A stretch of DNA of 64,000 bases from Herpetosiphon giganteus (GTDB lineage Bacteria; Chloroflexota; Chloroflexia; Chloroflexales; Herpetosiphonaceae): the NCBI RefSeq assembly GCF_016907925.1, contig NZ_JAFBCZ010000033.1:1-64000 (forward strand). Direction: 5' to 3'. Below, piece by piece: positions 44,001 through 52,472 of the stretch; within the stretch, counting starts at the first letter, position 1; each line of letters begins with the position of its first letter. A program made the translations under genes and the position numbers. The notes below the pieces were generated by a model. That model worked only from the letters and a program-made list of their open reading frames with translations, did no database searches and was not told where the DNA came from.

Positions 44001-47000
44001 CCGTAGCTGGTCTTGGGCGCAAAGTAATAGGATGGATTGTATCCCCATGAATTATCACCGGGAAATTCAAAGATCGGCATCAGTTGAATAGCAGTTACCC
44101 CAAGGTCTTGTAGATAGGAAAGTCGCTCAATAATGCCTTTGAAGGTGCCTTCAGGACTAAAGTCACCGACGTGAATTTCGTAGATCAACAGCTGATTAAG
44201 AGGCTTGATAAGAAATCCATCGTCATTCCACTGATAGGTGCTGGTACCGACACGGATGATCGTGGCCGGCTGGGAACCGCCAATCCAGCGGACCTCGCGG
44301 GCGTAGGGGTCGCCAATGATGGTTTTGCCATCGATCACAAACTGATACGCGTGCTCGCCGGCCGGCAAATTCTTGACAATCCACCAGATGCCCTGCTTGG
44401 ATACGGCCAGTGGGTCGGCGGTGCGATCCCAGCCGTTGAATGAGCCGATCAGGTGGATGCTTTTTTTCCCCGGTGCGTACAGCGCGAAGCTGACCTTACC
44501 CTCGCTGCGGTCGTAGGCTCCCATCCAAACACCTTCAGGAAGATTTGCCTTAATAGGCGGGATTGGAAGCGTCCAGAAGCGTGCTGTAGTATCGCGTGAT
44601 GCAGAGATTGCTGTGCGACTGTCAGGTGTTACAGCGATGCGGTACACAGCATCGCTGTGTCCAGTAAATGTTTCTAAGACGGCACCAGTGGTTGCATCCC
44701 AAACAATCACATTTCCATTCTGCGACCCTGCTAAAATCATCTGGCCATCTGGTGTGATTGCAACGCCCGTGAATCCATCTCTATCAGTAGCTATAGTGCG
44801 TTCCTGAACACCTGTCACAATATTCCATAGCCTTAATGTGCCATCTTCCGACGAAGAGATGACCAATCGACCATCGGGTGTAACCACAATATGTCGGATT
44901 GCGCCAGTATGTCCAGTTAATGTACGCTGTGCTTGACCTGTGTACAAATCCCAGATTCTTAATGTACGATCTTCAGATCCAGATATTGCTAAGTCTCCAC
45001 GGGGCGTAACCGCTACAGTCCATACACCTGCTGTATGTCCAGCGAATGAGAATATTAACGCTCCCGATTCACTATCCCACACTCGTACCGTTTGATCGTC
45101 TGATCCTGAAACGATACGCCTATCAGAAGTCATTGCAACTGCAAATACGGCTGCACTATGACCAATACACATCGACACAGTAGTTCCAGTTTCTATATCC
45201 CAAACCCTTATCGTTCGGTCACTGGATGCTGATGCAACTCTACTACCATCAGCGTTAATAACTGCCCCCCATACCGCCGCAGTATGGCCTATGAATGTTC
45301 GTACCAACTCACAGCTTTCTGCATCCCATACTTTGATTGTTGTATCTATTGAACCAGTAATGATCAAGCGACCATCTGGTGTTACAGCAACTGATTCTAG
45401 ACTCGATGTATGACCAAATAGTATTGTTGCTTGATCTGCTGCCAGCGCAAGATGTGTGCTATAGTGATTCCTCGCATAGACACGCCGTGCCTGCTCGATG
45501 GGGTCACGATCATCAGTCCAAATCGCATCCCCATCCTTCGCACACCAGTCAGCCAGTCGTTGGTGCCAACGTTTGACTTCGCGGGGATTGAACACCGATG
45601 CCGTCAAATAATCGCGAAAGAGCAGGTGATGCAGCGCAACCCGTTGATCGATCCCTTGACTGACCAAGCCCCCCAAGACCCACACGGCATCCTGCATGGT
45701 ATCGTAGTCATGTCCCAGTAAATTACCGAGCACAGCCAGCCGGAGTGGTTCTTGGGCCACGAGCAATAGCGCCAGCATCGGTTTCCAGACCGTATCCCAT
45801 TGTGTCTGTGATCGACTCTTCATCCGCTCTAAGGTAATCCCAAAGAGATTGCTGGGATTGTGATCAATCTGCCGAGTCAAACTGATCGCATTGACCACCA
45901 ACGCGCCCTGCATCGTATCCGCCGCCAGATGGACAAACAACGCATTGCCCTTCAGCGCGGTATAGAGATCATGCAACAGTTCATTCTCCACATCAGGCTG
46001 GACGGATCGCCACAGTGCCAAGGCATCTGGCTCGCTGAGTGGTGGCAGATCATAATCGACGCGATGCAGAATCTCCAGCGGTTTCAAGGTCTCATCGGGC
46101 CGTGAGCCAAGCACGATCACGATGCCTGGTGGCGGCTGCGGTGGGAGAAAGGATAAATCGCGCGAGCCGTCACTCTCAGGCTGTAATTGATCGAGGTCAT
46201 CCAGATAGATTGTCTCGTGAATTCCTTGCTTGGAAAGATCATCCAGAATCCGCACAAATTCGCCCTTCATCGCCGGATAGCTTTCTTCGGGGAAGTAGGA
46301 AACGGTGAGATTGTGTTTCAGAATCAATTGGGCCACCACGGCCCGCAACAAGCCCAATTGATACTCGCGGCCTGTCGTGAGGGCAATAAAGTGGTGGGGT
46401 GTTTGCGCAATTCCCGCTTCCTGAACCATTTTTGCAATGATACTGCTCTTGCCTTCGCCTGCCGCCGCCTTGATCAGCACATAGCCACCCGTGGAGCGCA
46501 TCGCTTCGATGAGCCCGCGAATCGCCGCCAGTTCGTTGACCCGACCAACGAAGCCCTGAAGGCGCAGCGTCAGGAGGCGATCACTCTCGATTTGCTGCGC
46601 CGCTTTCGTGATGCGTTCGCGGTCGCGTTGGGCAAGTGGATCAACGGGCTGTGGCGTTTGATCTCCCCACAGCTGGCCGTGCGGAACCCGACTATACAGA
46701 GTTGGAAATCCCCATGCTCCATGCTTATGGCCATCGGCCAAAATCGCCTTGCGAGCCGCAATCAATGCCTGATCAATTGATCCGCTCGTGCCCAAGGTGG
46801 CATAGAAGGCGTTGGCAAAGCAGTGTCCCGTCCGATTCAGGATCACGGCCTGCATGCCAATCACGGCGGGAATGCGATCGGTCATAAAAATAGGAGCAAA
46901 GCTGGTGAGGAGGTTCTCGCCAGCGCTGAAGACCACCAGTTGCACCCCTGACTGATGGATCATGGTGCTGAACTCGCGGGCCGAGAGGCGATCACGCGAC

Positions 47001-47716
47001 TGGTCGGCGCGTTCGATGTCGAGGTAGCCCATGCCCCGTTGGATGTTGCCATGGCCGATGTGGTGCACGATATGGGGTCGCTGGTTGGTGAGCAGATCGG
47101 TCAAGCGGTCGCGCGTGAGATGGGGGATTTCGATCAGATCAATTGGTCGTGAGCTATGCGTGATGGCAGCACGGATGATTTCAACTTCGGCTTCCGCCGC
47201 AATCGGGAGGTTTGCCAACTCCATAGGCAAGGCCGAGGTCACGGCGAGGCGGATACGCTCACCCGAGGAAATACCCAACGTGGGAATCGGATCATTCCAC
47301 GGAAAGGTACGCACGAGCGCATGTTCCAGCATCAGGGGACGGCCCGCCTCAGTCGCCATCAATTCCCAAGGCAGGGCGGCGGCTGCGCTCAGGCGGGTAT
47401 CGGTATCAATCGCCAGCTGGATGCGCAACGCCGCGTTGTGCTGGTCGGCGTGGGTGCGAGCCGTGGCAAAGGCTTCGGCAATCGTTCCTTGAAACAGGGT
47501 TTGGTACAGGAGTTGGCCAACCGCGATGACCACTGATTCATCAATCGGTGTGTGATAATCCAGCGCTGTCTGGTAGACGGTCAGCGTCGGATCATCAAGC
47601 GGCAGCAGCAGCGGTTCGCTGACCTCATGCCCTGCTTGGGTACGGGCAGTCACGGGATAGCGATCCCCGTGGGGGGCGGCAATCGTGAGATGGAAGGATT
47701 CAAAGGCGCTGCTCAT
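41045..47716 (-). CDS. Giant sensor: CHAT-like / P-loop NTPase / WD40 / CBM48-GH13-like / CHAT-like
   Basis: A 2223-residue protein. Domains with approximate residues: CHAT-like 20-370, with His kept (HHIGHG near 219) but the Cys box reading FSAGE instead of NACE; NACHT/AAA-type NTPase 400-700 (Walker A AAAGEGKSS near 421, Walker B IYLDDLDQL near 505); seven WD40 blades 770-1055; CBM48 1058-1130 (LIGSFNGW); GH13-like barrel 1170-1540; beta-rich linker; second CHAT-like domain 1850-2110 (WLPWELV, AGASAVVGPWWS) lacking both His and Cys. In the GH13 part the nucleophile Asp is replaced (GLRYYYA near 1325) and DVVFSL lacks the usual His, while the acid Glu (LIVEN) and MHD remain. Hence both protease parts and the glycosidase look inactive. 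Start 47716 is ATG with GAGGG upstream. First gene of the six-gene operon. Confidence 0.88.
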   Translation of the reverse strand: MSSAFESFHLTIAAPHGDRYPVTARTQAGHEVSEPLLLPLDDPTLTVYQTALDYHTPIDESVVIAVGQLLYQTLFQGTIAEAFATARTHADQHNAALRIQLAIDTDTRLSAAAALPWELMATEAGRPLMLEHALVRTFPWNDPIPTLGISSGERIRLAVTSALPMELANLPIAAEAEVEIIRAAITHSSRPIDLIEIPHLTRDRLTDLLTNQRPHIVHHIGHGNIQRGMGYLDIERADQSRDRLSAREFSTMIHQSGVQLVVFSAGENLLTSFAPIFMTDRIPAVIGMQAVILNRTGHCFANAFYATLGTSGSIDQALIAARKAILADGHKHGAWGFPTLYSRVPHGQLWGDQTPQPVDPLAQRDRERITKAAQQIESDRLLTLRLQGFVGRVNELAAIRGLIEAMRSTGGYVLIKAAAGEGKSSIIAKMVQEAGIAQTPHHFIALTTGREYQLGLLRAVVAQLILKHNLTVSYFPEESYPAMKGEFVRILDDLSKQGIHETIYLDDLDQLQPESDGSRDLSFLPPQPPPGIVIVLGSRPDETLKPLEILHRVDYDLPPLSEPDALALWRSVQPDVENELLHDLYTALKGNALFVHLAADTMQGALVVNAISLTRQIDHNPSNLFGITLERMKSRSQTQWDTVWKPMLALLLVAQEPLRLAVLGNLLGHDYDTMQDAVWVLGGLVSQGIDQRVALHHLLFRDYLTASVFNPREVKRWHQRLADWCAKDGDAIWTDDRDPIEQARRVYARNHYSTHLALAADQATILFGHTSSLESVAVTPDGRLIITGSIDTTIKVWDAESCELVRTFIGHTAAVWGAVINADGSRVASASSDRTIRVWDIETGTTVSMCIGHSAAVFAVAMTSDRRIVSGSDDQTVRVWDSESGALIFSFAGHTAGVWTVAVTPRGDLAISGSEDRTLRIWDLYTGQAQRTLTGHTGAIRHIVVTPDGRLVISSSEDGTLRLWNIVTGVQERTIATDRDGFTGVAITPDGQMILAGSQNGNVIVWDATTGAVLETFTGHSDAVYRIAVTPDSRTAISASRDTTARFWTLPIPPIKANLPEGVWMGAYDRSEGKVSFALYAPGKKSIHLIGSFNGWDRTADPLAVSKQGIWWIVKNLPAGEHAYQFVIDGKTIIGDPYAREVRWIGGSQPATIIRVGTSTYQWNDDGFLIKPLNQLLIYEIHVGDFSPEGTFKGIIERLSYLQDLGVTAIQLMPIFEFPGDNSWGYNPSYYFAPKTSYGTLNDLRDLIDLAHQHGIGIFLDVVFSLIDSSSPINYLYPYDENPYFSSDASPWGFPTLNHQSEIVKQLLSDVQTYWLVDMHVDGLRYYYAIGIGDHGENGISFLTWQARQVKSHVYLIVENTDDYTSMVRNTDADASWSIPFRNQMIANLRESEFNGKQYADLYETMRHFRAIGYTGDPQMINFIEMHDEQRLFYEVMNNPNIQPDIMYHKSKLGAITLFTAVGVPMLYHGQEFGMKTERIVEQNKLQWELLQDAQGNDLHSFYRRMSQLHAKCRALFGNNIAPLIMDDDRKLLAYYRWSDDQSSHVVVVLNFGINTEYLDVPFPRGGIWHEWINNDDHNMVEGVSSIEITGSSGKVFVLDSLVLSVRSVPLTYGLNLNLPLRSTVGQTVQVSAVLIAMEGPITLPVNLDEVYCAISPTDTLMHLCSPNLATMTRRIDGTFITQKFELQAKLPGEHTFTIDLYIEDPQTGQRTRYQSNEYTISVDAPAYTEFPTPLPRLDVQVGMLPPFLLQVDTHLPDGANGSCMLTYRLSSRLRGKSLWLADVGTCLLPSGAISRLQSMLVTARHHASSAAPKDAQAILLGFGTYLYDLLFPLNTAAAFREHFWLNAESITNWLIVEQGNIWLPWELVAPYQDDQAPRFLGERYELSRWIHGLGSIMYPEIVIGDLALATYQNTATAHANPARWAQLLGAKLTNDIGTVADPDQGFYGLHVLRAIDTTTGREIMPRGVSLAQEESQLHEQTFRARLDLQRKRPLITLSMLRSTTMTSDDDEWLLPERVLPFLRAGASAVVGPWWSTCAAADRIFWSTFYDLLGFQNVTLGVALHRARHAVVQALPGNPDALAYTSFGNPQARPYQPEVSDGYTVLECLDDDDPLQSHKAYTFRASVRLAPPEWHHQRLVRVQKLPDNMTVLFMAPNLEPAFSDPIAMEMVSQQMLAATIRLMAPKQGIYRLNAQFFQDNEYLKTMQISFTVADKDAGDTAYE

Positions 47717-47766
47717 CGTGACAAACCCTCGGCCTGCTGGCACTGTGTGGTTAGCGGTGGTGTCTT

Positions 47767-47795
47767 ATCCTAGCAAAACAATGGTCACGATGCAA
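47767..47795 (-). promoter_or_regulatory. Promoter of the six-gene operon
   Basis: On the minus strand TTGCAT (47795-47790) and TAGGAT (47772-47767) are 17 bases apart; predicted leader about 44 bases. The run TTTGCTAGGATA is shared with the promoter at 14018-14046. Between here and 48104 I see no further feature. Confidence 0.6.
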
Positions 47796-48104
47796 GCGAT
47801 TGCTGACGGTTTTGTGGCTATGGATGATGCCTATTCTATCCGATGCCCCATACCTTGGTATCAGAGCGCGATTCCGCAACCCAAAACTTTCGCGTCATCA
47901 CAAACGTTCGATATAAGAAACGGGGGGAATCTGCGTTGGTGAGCGCACATTGCATGTCCATGCAGCGAAAACGGCCCCACCATTAAATAATCTTAATGGC
48001 GTGGCGTTCGGTAGCACGAATCTTGGGCTTGTGATGAAAATTGAAAGCGTTGTTATGCAAAAAAACGCTTATGTTCAGTCTGCGGCTCGCTGCACGAATG
48101 TTGG

Positions 48105-48133
48105 TTGACATGGCGCGGTCGCTTCTCTATGAT
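48105..48133 (+). promoter_or_regulatory. Consensus sigma-70 promoter
   Basis: TTGACA (48105-48110), 17 bases, TATGAT (48128-48133): the best promoter match in the window. It reads into the 114-residue gene at 48169 with a leader of about 30 bases. Confidence 0.75.
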
Positions 48134-48168
48134 AAATTATTGATTGTTACAAAGTATAGGGGTTAGGA

Positions 48169-48513
48169 ATGGGACCACATTCAGAAACCGTCAATGCGTA
48201 CAATACATTAATGACCCAAACAGAAGATAGACTTCGCGAATTATATCCTGATGTTATTTGGATGACAGGCCGCTATAGTGATCTCAAAAACGTGGATGGG
48301 ATTGGTCATGGCCTAGATGGATACGAGAAACCAATAGTTATTTTCCTTATAGGTGAAATCGACAAGGGAAATAACCAAACAGAAAGCAGAAACACCGTTA
48401 TTCCTTGGGATGTTGAACAAAGGATGTCGCCTTATTATGACGATGTATATGGCCTCACTATCGTAGATGCCGCCAAAAAATTACGCAATGAACTATTAGA
48501 AGCAACGAAATAA
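48169..48513 (+). CDS. Small hypothetical protein with a strong promoter
   Basis: A 114-residue soluble alpha/beta protein, not recognised. It has a hydrophobic core strand (KPIVIFLIGEID near residue 60) and charged flanks; no Cys, no membrane segment. GGGG and TAGG lie 5-11 bases upstream of the ATG. The near-perfect promoter and the hairpin right after its stop (48527-48579) make it a self-contained one-gene unit, clearly more AT-rich than its neighbours. Such isolated, well-expressed small genes beside conflict operons may be immunity or anti-effector genes, but that is conjecture. Confidence 0.65.
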   Translation: MGPHSETVNAYNTLMTQTEDRLRELYPDVIWMTGRYSDLKNVDGIGHGLDGYEKPIVIFLIGEIDKGNNQTESRNTVIPWDVEQRMSPYYDDVYGLTIVDAAKKLRNELLEATK

Positions 48514-48526
48514 CTTAAAACAACAG

Positions 48527-48579
48527 AACCCTTTTCGCGATACAACATATATTGTTTAATCTGCTGTATCGAAAAGGTT
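48527..48579 (+). terminator. Imperfect long hairpin after the 114-residue gene
   Basis: A stem of about 15 pairs (AACC-TTTTCG-GATACA type arms, two bulges) with a 20-base loop begins 13 bases after the stop codon. There is no T-tract after it, so it may be a processed 3' end or a weak terminator. Confidence 0.4.
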
Positions 48580-48743
48580 TGGGCTATTCCACTTGGCAAA
48601 TCCTAACGCGATTCAATCACGACATCATGCACGCGAGTCGTCCCCCATGGGGGTGATGTTTGTGCCATCCATGCCAGAACTGTGCGACAATAAGCTCTCT
48701 CTAAAGAAGAAGTCCCACTTAAGCGCTGTGTGAGGATTTGCCC

Positions 48744-49082
48744 ATGGATTTCCCCGCGTTCATGACCATCGTGGCTGATGCCATTCTTGCCCACTGCCCG
48801 CAGTATGATCGTGCGAGTGTTATGGTGGCACTCAAATCGGTGTTTGCTGGCCATCCTGCGCTGCTTGGTGGAAATACGATCTCCATGCTGTTTGGCCAGA
48901 ACAATGATTTTACCAATGCCACGGTGACGATTGGGGATGTGCATGCAGGCCACACGATAAACGTCCACCTCCCGCAGCCGCTTGATCCGACCCTCGCCGC
49001 GTTCATTAGCCGCTTGATCCGACCCTCGCCGCGCTCATTGCCCGTGCCTCGTTACCTGCCACCATCCACCATGGGGATATGA
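48744..49082 (+). CDS. Adaptor-like domain protein, 5' part of a split adaptor-NB-ARC gene
   Basis: A 112-residue protein. Residues 5-90 match a domain inside the NB-ARC/TPR protein at 6288-9326 (its residues 145-230): both have a helical start (ADAILAHCPQYD), GHPALLGGNTISMLF, then GDVHAGHTINVHLPQPLDP. The last 25 residues are out of the original frame because of a 32-bp tandem duplication at 48978-49041; without it the frame would run straight into the NB-ARC gene. The stop overlaps the next start (ATGA), so the two halves can still be translated in sequence. GAGG eight bases before the ATG at 48744 supports this start over a TTG at 48738. Probable function: homotypic contact with effector-associated domains. 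Confidence 0.6.
   Translation: MDFPAFMTIVADAILAHCPQYDRASVMVALKSVFAGHPALLGGNTISMLFGQNNDFTNATVTIGDVHAGHTINVHLPQPLDPTLAAFISRLIRPSPRSLPVPRYLPPSTMGI
48978..49041 (+). repeat. 32-bp tandem duplication causing a frameshift
   Basis: Two copies of a 32-base unit beginning CCGCTTGATCCGACC start at 48978 and 49010 and differ at only three or so positions near the end. As 32 is not a multiple of three, the reading frame after the second copy is shifted; the second copy is in the frame of the NB-ARC gene. Confidence 0.85.
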
Positions 49083-50362
49083 CGATCAACGAGAGTAGTG
49101 TTTCAGGGATTGCCGTCCGCGACAATTATGGGCCAATTCATCAGACGATTCACCAGCATCAGCCGCATGATCCGCTACCTGCTGCCTTCGCTGCGCTCGC
49201 CTCACTTCCGCTCGACCATGTGCCCCAACCCCGTGCGGATTTGCCTCACGCCTCGCGCCTGCCCTTTGAATCGAGTCCGCACTTTGTCGGTCGTGAGGAT
49301 GAATTGAAACAGTTAGCGGCGGCGATTGGCACGGCGCAGCCAACGGTCATCATGCCAGCAGTGGCTACGGGCCTTGGTGGGATTGGCAAAACGAGCCTCG
49401 TGACGGAATTTGCCTATCGCTATGGGGTCTATTTTCATGGCGGGGTGTTTTGGCTGAACTGTGCCAACCCTGATCAGGTGGCGAGTCAGGTTGCGGCCTG
49501 TGCGCTTGGCTTGAAGATTGATACCACGGGTTTGTCGCTCGATGAGCAGGTACAGCGGGTGCTGAACGCGTGGAAATCCCCGATGCCGCGCTTGCTGATT
49601 TTTGATAACTGCGAGGATCGTGCGGTTCTCAAACGGTGGAAGCCCACCGTCGGCGGGTGTCGGGTGCTAGTGACGTCACGATCCAATCAGTGGCCAATGC
49701 TGACGCAGATCCAGCTTGGGCTGCTCTCACCCGCCGAAAGTCGATCACTTTTGCAGGCGCTCTATGCTGACCTCACGGATGCTGAAGCTGATCTGATTGC
49801 CACTGATCTTGGGCATTTGCCGCTCGCTTTGCATTTGGCAGGAAGCTATCTCCATACCTATCGTCCTGCCATCTCGGTGTATCGTGTTGCCTTGGGTATT
49901 GCCCATGAATCGTTGCACGGGCATGGGGCGTTTGACTCGCCAACCGCGCATGAACAAAATGTCGAAGCGACGTTTATGCTCAGTTTTAATAAGCTTGATC
50001 CAGCCAACGCGATTGATGGATTAGCCTTGCGCATACTCGATGGGGCGGGGTGGTGTGCGCCCGGCGTGCCAATACCACACGATTTGGTGCGGACATTCGT
50101 GCCGAATGAGACGACCCAGACTGCGAGGATTGATGCGGTACGGCGCTTGCAGCAATTGGGATTGCTCGATGACACCGAAGCCGTGGTGCTACATCGCTTG
50201 CTTGCCCAAGTTGTTCAAGCACGATTAGGCTCGCCTGAAACGTTGGGAGTGGTAGAAGATAGTATTTATGCTGCGGCATACAATGCGAATGGGACAGGTC
50301 ACGCTAAGCCACGACATGATGGCTCTGGAACATTCTTGGTGCAACGGCTATGCTATGCTTGA
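49079..50362 (+). pseudogene. NB-ARC protein truncated by the ISL3-like element
   Basis: 427 codons remain, of which the last 20 or so come from the element. Visible: a short linker with DNYGPIHQTIHQHQ, then the NB-ARC chassis shared with the three other NB-ARC proteins here (PRADLPHASRLPF, GLGGIGKTS near 105, RLLIFDNCED near 175, GHLPLALHL, LHRLLAQVV). The TPR sensor that follows in the paralogues is missing, because the element starts at 50300 inside the region just before the repeats. The gene is also separated from its adaptor domain by the 32-bp duplication. Sequence is closest to the gene at 6288-9326. A truncated NB-ARC without sensor is unlikely to be regulated normally, so it is called a pseudogene. 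Confidence 0.8.
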
Positions 50363-52109
50363 GGTATGCATGAACTCCAAACCACGCTTCAAGCACTCGT
50401 CGTCGGCGATGATGGGATAACCATTGATACGATCACGACGCAGGCGCAGCACTGCCAGATCGCAGCGCATTGCACGACCAGCGTCGCGGCGTGTCCGACC
50501 TGTGCCACCCCATCGTCGTCGGTGCATAGTCGCTATCGCCGCCGCCTTGCCGATCGCACCGTCGGCACGACATCGATCACCCTTCAGCTCACGGTGCGGC
50601 GCTTTCGCTGTCGCCATCACGGCTGTCCCCAGCAGATTTTTACCGAACGCCTTCCAACCCTCGCCGCTCCTCGCCAGCGCAGCACCATTCGGCTCACCCA
50701 CGCCGTTCAAACCATCGGCCTTGCCCTTGGCGGACGGCCAGGAGCGCGGGTTGCCCAGTCACTCGGCATCCCAACCAGCCACACCACCATGCTGCGTCGT
50801 ATCCATCACCTGCCCATCCCGCCCATCACCACCCCAACCGCCATCGGCATTGACGAATGGGCGTGGCGCAAACGCACCGCCTATGGCTGCATTGTCGTCG
50901 ATTTGCAGACGAATCGCGTCCTCGATCTCCTCCCAGACCAAGCGCAAAGCACGATTGTCGCATGGCTCCGCCAGTATCCATCCATTCAGATTGTCAGTCG
51001 TGATCGCGGTGGTGGGTTTGCTGCTGCCATTACCGCTGCGCTGCCGACCGCAACCCAGGTGGTTGATCGCTGGCATCTCATCAAGAATTATGGCGAAGCC
51101 CTCGAAGCCGCCTTGCTGAGCAAACGGGCGGTACTGCGGGCGGCTTGTGCTCCGCCTGAAGCACCTGCGGCTGTGCCCTTGGTCGATCCCTTCGTGGGGG
51201 CACTGACCCGCACGGGTCGCCATGGGCCGGATGCCCCGATGCTGGAGGCCGCGATCGCGGTGCGACGCGAGCGCCATGCGGTGCTGTGTGCCCTGCATGC
51301 GCAGATTCATGCGCTGCGTGCCACTGGGGCCGATATTGTGACGATTGCCAAGATGGTCGCAACCAACCGCTCGACCGTCTATCGCTATTTGGCCATGGAC
51401 AGCCCCCTGATTGGGTTCAGCCCCTACGGCGGACCACCCTTGACCCGTACAAGGAATTCCTCTTGCAGCAATGGAGTGCGGGATGCGAGAGTCCGCGCCA
51501 GTTGTGGCGCATGATTCGCGCCCAAGGCTTCACCGGAGCTGAGGTCGCGGTGCGGCGGTATCTGGCGTTGATGGGCTGTCAAAAAACCAAACCACGGACG
51601 ATCATCCATCCAACCCACGCCTTGAGTAATGGACGGATTCCCTCAGCTGGACAAACCGCCCAATGGGTGCTGCTCGCGCCCGCACGCCGCACGGCCAGCC
51701 AACAGGCATTTTTGGATGCGGTTGCGGCGGCAGATCCCGACTGTGCCACGCTGATCAGGCTCAGCGAGCAGTTTCTGGCCATGATTCGCGCCCATGAAGC
51801 GGCGGCGCTCACAGCATGGATCACGGCGGCGGTCACCACAACGGGGCATATCCAGCGCTTTGCGCAGCGGTTGCGCCACGATGAAGCAGCGGTTCGCGCC
51901 GGGATTGCGGGGCCATGGAGCAATGGGCCAGTCGAAGGGCAAATTCATCGGTTGAAGCTGCTGAAACGGCAGGCCTATGGTCGTGCTAGCCTCGCACTGC
52001 TGCGCATCCGCCTGATCGCTCAGCCCCCAGCGGCATCACCTCCATAGCCTGCCGTCAAGCGCCGTTGCACCGAGAATGTTCCAGAACCACCATGTCGTGG
52101 CTTAGCGTG
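50300..52109 (+). mobile_element. ISL3-family insertion sequence
   Basis: An element of 1810 bases with terminal inverted repeats of about 49 bases that agree at 46 positions (left end CACGCTAAGCCACGACATG, right end its complement). It carries one transposase reading frame with a frameshift. The 8-base flanks do not match, so no target duplication is seen and the right flank is not the continuation of the NB-ARC gene; deletion or rearrangement after insertion is likely. The outer 20 bases of its ends make up the palindrome at 31452-31495. Confidence 0.85.
50366..52047 (+). pseudogene. ISL3-type transposase with a frameshift
   Basis: Frame one (50366-51514) gives the zinc-ribbon (CPTCATP near residue 45, CRHHGC near 85) and the DDE_Tnp_ISL3 core (IGIDEWAWRK near 165, the first Asp; VSRDRGGGF near 210, the second Asp; VVDRWHLIKN near 235). 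Frame two (up to 52047) continues with LDPYKEFLLQQW, a helical part and the final Glu region (NGPVEGQIHRLKLLKRQAYGRA). The switch needs a -1 step at the run of five C at 51403-51407. Family members normally have one frame of about 500-550 residues, so loss of one C is the simplest explanation; a programmed slip or a sequencing error cannot be excluded. Confidence 0.75.
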
Positions 52110-52340
52110 GTGGCACAGTGTCGTCGCGATGCCCTCGGATGCAGTGATACCAGCTACCATAACCCTTATTTGAGTGGTTTTGCGTTTAACCCCATGCTCA
52201 AGCATGGGACGGCCTATGTGGATACGGGTCACGATGCGTACGAACAACGCTACCGTGATCGCGTTGTCCGAAACCTCACCCAACGCGCAAAAGCCTTGGG
52301 CTTGGAGTTGGTTCCTGCGACGATCACGCCAGTTACTTAG
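52110..52340 (+). pseudogene. C-terminal remnant of another transposase
   Basis: About 65 sense codons in frame to a TAG at 52338-52340. The end HGTAYVDTGHDAYEQRYRDR, followed by LTQRAKALGLELVPA, recalls the C-terminal tail of transposases common in cyanobacteria and Chloroflexota; the exact family was not identified. The 5' part is missing and the segment abuts the ISL3-like element, so this is a nested insertion site with loss of sequence. Confidence 0.5.
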
Positions 52341-52472
52341 GAGAGTCAATTTTGGGTTTAACCCAATCATCACGGTATCTCTCCAAATCATGAAGTCTCA
52401 CCATAAACAATACTGAGCCCACTGCGTAATTCATGGCACTGCATTTAATATAAATTTACTGCTGCTTGTTGA

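Noticed and set aside
43100-44540. Functional alpha-amylase or branching enzyme gene
   Set aside because: It is an internal part of a 2223-residue protein and lacks the nucleophile Asp of GH13 enzymes.
48738-49082. TTG start at 48738
   Set aside because: The ATG at 48744 is better spaced from GAGG and gives the same domain.
50291-52118. Target-site duplication of the ISL3-like element
   Set aside because: The 8 bases on either side of the inverted repeats do not match.
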